A DNA stretch of 23,855 nucleotides from an uncultured Rikenellaceae bacterium (lineage in GTDB: Bacteria; Bacteroidota; Bacteroidia; Bacteroidales; Rikenellaceae), in the NCBI GenBank assembly GCA_910588925.1, contig CAJURV010000028.1, positions 1 through 23,855 of the forward strand, read 5' to 3'. The position numbers and the translations under genes are program-made. The notes below the pieces were generated by a model that searched no databases, was not told where the DNA came from, and worked only from the letters and a program-made list of their open reading frames with translations. Shown here in pieces: positions 22,382-23,855 of this stretch (the first letter of the stretch is position 1; each line of letters opens with the position of its first letter).

Positions 22382-23110
22382 TTACAGCTTGCTTTCTCCG
22401 ATTCGGTATTTTATATAACGTTTGCGCATCCAGCGATAGGCGAAACAATCCATAAAAGGGGCCACCAATCTGTTACGAAGATTATATTTGGCAACACCGG
22501 CAACGCGCGGGAAATGACGTACCGGTAGTTGTTTCATACGTCCGTTCTCGAGCAACACGAGTGCAGGGAAGAAACGGTGCATGCCGGTGAAAAACGGCAG
22601 ACGACGGGCTACGTCGGTGTGTAGTATCTTGAGCGGGCAACCGGTGTCCGCAGCGGTGTCGCCGGTCATGAAACGACGGAAACCGTTGGCTATCTTGCTC
22701 GAAGCTCGTTTTACGAAACCGTCCTTGCGTCCCTCTCTTATGCCCATTACCAATTCGTAGTCGCGTGCATACGGGATGAGCAGTTCGAAATCTTCCGGTG
22801 TGGTCTGCAGGTCGGCGTCTATATACCCTATATATGGGCTTTCCGTGACATCTATACCGGCCTTTATCGCCGCCGACAAGCCGCTGTTCTTGGCCAGTGT
22901 TATATAATAGAAGTGATCGTGACGCGAACATATAGCCTTGATGCACTCTCCGCTGCGGTCGCGCGAACCGTCGTCGACGAAAAGTACGCAACTTCGCATT
23001 GTCCCGGTAGATATATAGCGGCTCAACTCCGATTCCAAGCGCTCCATGTTATCCTCCTCATTGTAGACGGGGACGACTATAGTAAGGTCATATTGGGATG
23101 TTCTGTTCAT
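22382..23110 (-). CDS. GT2 polyprenyl-phosphate sugar synthase (DPM1/ArnC-like)
   Basis: The 242-residue family 2 glycosyltransferase probably moves a sugar from a nucleotide donor to undecaprenyl phosphate on the cytoplasmic side. LTIVVPVYNEEDN (9-21) opens the fold, VDDGS lies at 45-49, GYIDADLQTTPED follows with the DxD-like metal site, and the C-terminal half has GMHRFFPALVLLENGR, typical of DPM1/ArnC/GtrB proteins. Unlike ArnC it lacks two C-terminal membrane helices and ends in a basic amphipathic tail. The preferred start is ATG 23110 since MNRTSQYDLTIVV fits; the frame extends 8 residues further. It heads the operon with the LAB_N and GT39 genes. A TAnnTTTG box lies 22-29 bases upstream. 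Confidence 0.9.
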   Translation of the reverse strand: MNRTSQYDLTIVVPVYNEEDNMERLESELSRYISTGTMRSCVLFVDDGSRDRSGECIKAICSRHDHFYYITLAKNSGLSAAIKAGIDVTESPYIGYIDADLQTTPEDFELLIPYARDYELVMGIREGRKDGFVKRASSKIANGFRRFMTGDTAADTGCPLKILHTDVARRLPFFTGMHRFFPALVLLENGRMKQLPVRHFPRVAGVAKYNLRNRLVAPFMDCFAYRWMRKRYIKYRIGESKL

Positions 23111-23131
23111 ATCAGGTCGTTTTTCGTAAGG

Positions 23132-23139
23132 CAAATGTA
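23132..23139 (-). promoter_or_regulatory. Predicted -7 box for the GT2/LAB_N/GT39 operon
   Basis: On the minus strand TACATTTG matches TAnnTTTG exactly. It would start transcription about 15 bases before the GT2 ATG. The upstream element near 23161 is not convincing. Confidence 0.45.
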
Positions 23140-23174
23140 ACTATTTTTCAGGATAAATAGGCAAGCCACTATCG

Positions 23175-23618
23175 TCACTTCTTTTTCAACATTCGGTCTA
23201 CATCCTCTTGCATACGCGTCATATCTTCCTGCATGCGATTCAGCTCCTCTCTCATATCACCCATATTTCCCTGCATGTTATCATCCATCTCCACATCTTT
23301 GGGGTCGTCGTCGATATCTATATCTTCTTTCCGGAAACCCTCCATATCTTTAAAAAATTCGTTATTGCCACCATCTCCGAATAATTTGAATTTCTTGTAG
23401 CTTTCGGTGCTCTTTCCGTGGGAGTCGCAATCGGATTTTATCCGTTCTATGTGTGACTTCATAGCATTGATGGCCTTGTTCAACTCGTTTATGCAGGTTT
23501 CGGGGTCACTGTCGGTATTTGTGTATGTGTATGAGAAACTACTCTTGGAGTGATATTCTTTGACCGTGCCTCCTTGCTTTGAGGCAAAAGATTTGCGCAG
23601 TGAATCCCAAAATGACAT
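23175..23618 (-). CDS. Small acidic coiled-coil protein, unknown function
   Basis: The 147-residue protein is not a family I recognise. The N-terminus MSFWDSLRKSFASKQ is amphipathic and has no signal peptide. Residues 41-66 form a helix. Residues 96-115 are very acidic (DIDIDDDPKDVEMDD). Residues about 117-145 are a methionine-rich coiled coil with clear heptads (ELNRMQEDMTRMQEDVDRM). The frame extends upstream to 23735, but that part runs through the terminator hairpin and into the tRNA gene, so ATG 23618 is preferred. Only 24 bases separate it from the tRNA terminator stem, and no promoter box is visible, so expression may depend on read-through. Oligomerisation through the coiled coil is a fair inference. 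Confidence 0.7.
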   Translation of the reverse strand: MSFWDSLRKSFASKQGGTVKEYHSKSSFSYTYTNTDSDPETCINELNKAINAMKSHIERIKSDCDSHGKSTESYKKFKLFGDGGNNEFFKDMEGFRKEDIDIDDDPKDVEMDDNMQGNMGDMREELNRMQEDMTRMQEDVDRMLKKK

Positions 23619-23636
23619 GACTTTATCTGTTTTAGT

Positions 23637-23675
23637 AAAAAAAGAATCCTGAAAATCATTGATTTTCAGGATTCT
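23637..23675 (-). terminator. Terminator of the tRNA-Lys transcript
   Basis: AGAATCCTGAAAATC (23643-23657) and GATTTTCAGGATTCT (23661-23675) form a perfect 15-bp stem with a 3-base loop. On the minus strand the stem is followed by a run of T (23642-23637), so it ends transcription coming from the tRNA genes. Confidence 0.9.
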
Positions 23676-23699
23676 CATGCGAATTGCCTCTGTTTTTCG

Positions 23700-23772
23700 T
23701 GGTCCCTCAGGGGCTCGAACCCTGGACCCCAACATTAAGAGTGTCGTGCTCTACCAGCTGAGCTAAGGAACC
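23700..23772 (-). tRNA. tRNA-Lys (anticodon CTT)
   Basis: On the minus strand the acceptor arms GGTTCCT and AGGGACC pair with one G-T wobble, the D arm holds GCTC/GAGC, the anticodon stem CGACA/TGTTG encloses loop CTCTTAA, and the T arm CAGGG-TTCGAGC-CCCTG is perfect. The anticodon is CTT, reading AAG. The discriminator base is A and no CCA is encoded. The terminator stem lies 24 bases downstream, and a second tRNA-Lys lies 21 bases upstream. Confidence 0.96.
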
Positions 23773-23793
23773 TAAGGCCTTTCGGCTATTTCG

Positions 23794-23855
23794 TGATCCA
23801 GCTGGGGCTCGAACCCAGGACCCCAACATTAAAAGTGTTGTGCTCTACCAGCTGA
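23794..23855 (-). tRNA. tRNA-Lys (anticodon TTT), cut by the window edge
   Basis: On the minus strand the visible part runs from the D arm (TCAGCTGGTAGAGC) to the 3' end. The anticodon stem CAACA/TGTTG encloses loop CTTTTAA, giving anticodon TTT, which reads AAA and AAG. The T arm CTGGG-TTCGAGC-CCCAG is perfect, and the acceptor 3' strand is CTGGATC with discriminator A. The 5' acceptor strand lies beyond the window. Confidence 0.93.

Noticed and set aside
23619..23735. Upstream extension of the coiled-coil protein
   Set aside because: It reads through the terminator hairpin and into the tRNA-Lys gene.
1..23855. CRISPR array, insertion sequence or prophage
   Set aside because: No regularly spaced repeats, transposase, integrase or phage structural gene was found; the repeats seen are few, dispersed and palindromic.

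Overview
The window looks like chromosomal DNA of a gut-type member of the Bacteroidota, probably Bacteroidales. Several upstream regions carry the Bacteroidota sigma factor pattern (TTTG, then TAnnTTTG), and Shine-Dalgarno sites are almost absent. Rho has the long disordered N-terminal insert typical of this phylum, and KdsB and a LpxH-like hydrolase imply a Gram-negative envelope. A lipoprotein-type GH109 glycosidase suggests life on host glycans. Assignment below order level is not possible from the sequence alone. No plasmid, phage, insertion sequence or CRISPR signature was found.

Layout: 1-621 is a gene-free stretch with two hairpin repeats. 622-3841 (minus) is a compact operon-like run: kdsB, a LuxC-type acyl-CoA reductase, a pRiA4b ORF-3-like acidic protein and miaA, with overlapping ends. 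3842-4283 is a divergent promoter region. 4284-9124 (plus) holds rho, an RluA-type pseudouridine synthase, a pair of half-size chromate transporters, and a coupled TfoX-N/GNAT pair. 9153-13547 (minus) holds a Gfo/Idh/MocA oxidoreductase, a polyvalent-type kinase gene that appears broken by a 1-base frameshift, and the lysine pathway pair lysC-lysA. 13776-19544 (plus) holds a predicted winged-helix/ACT regulator divergent from lysC, a small conserved helical protein, a YdeI-like protein, the GH109 lipoprotein, a LpxH-like phosphohydrolase and a SulP anion transporter. 19545-20134 is gene-free and carries two more copies of the hairpin repeat. 20135-23110 (minus) is a glycolipid operon: GT2, a duplicated LAB_N membrane protein and an ArnT-like GT39. 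The right edge has a small coiled-coil protein behind a strong terminator and two tandem tRNA-Lys genes (CTT and TTT, the latter cut by the window edge).

How the parts connect: KdsB and the LpxH-like enzyme serve lipid A/Kdo synthesis, and the GT2/LAB_N/GT39 cassette is a plausible lipid-linked-sugar modification route for the same envelope. lysC-lysA with the divergent ACT protein forms a likely lysine/aspartate-family control locus. The least explained items are the ACT protein, the dispersed hairpin repeats (one copy has exchanged arm sequences but keeps pairing), the frameshifted kinase gene, and the coiled-coil gene that has almost no room for its own promoter behind the tRNA terminator.
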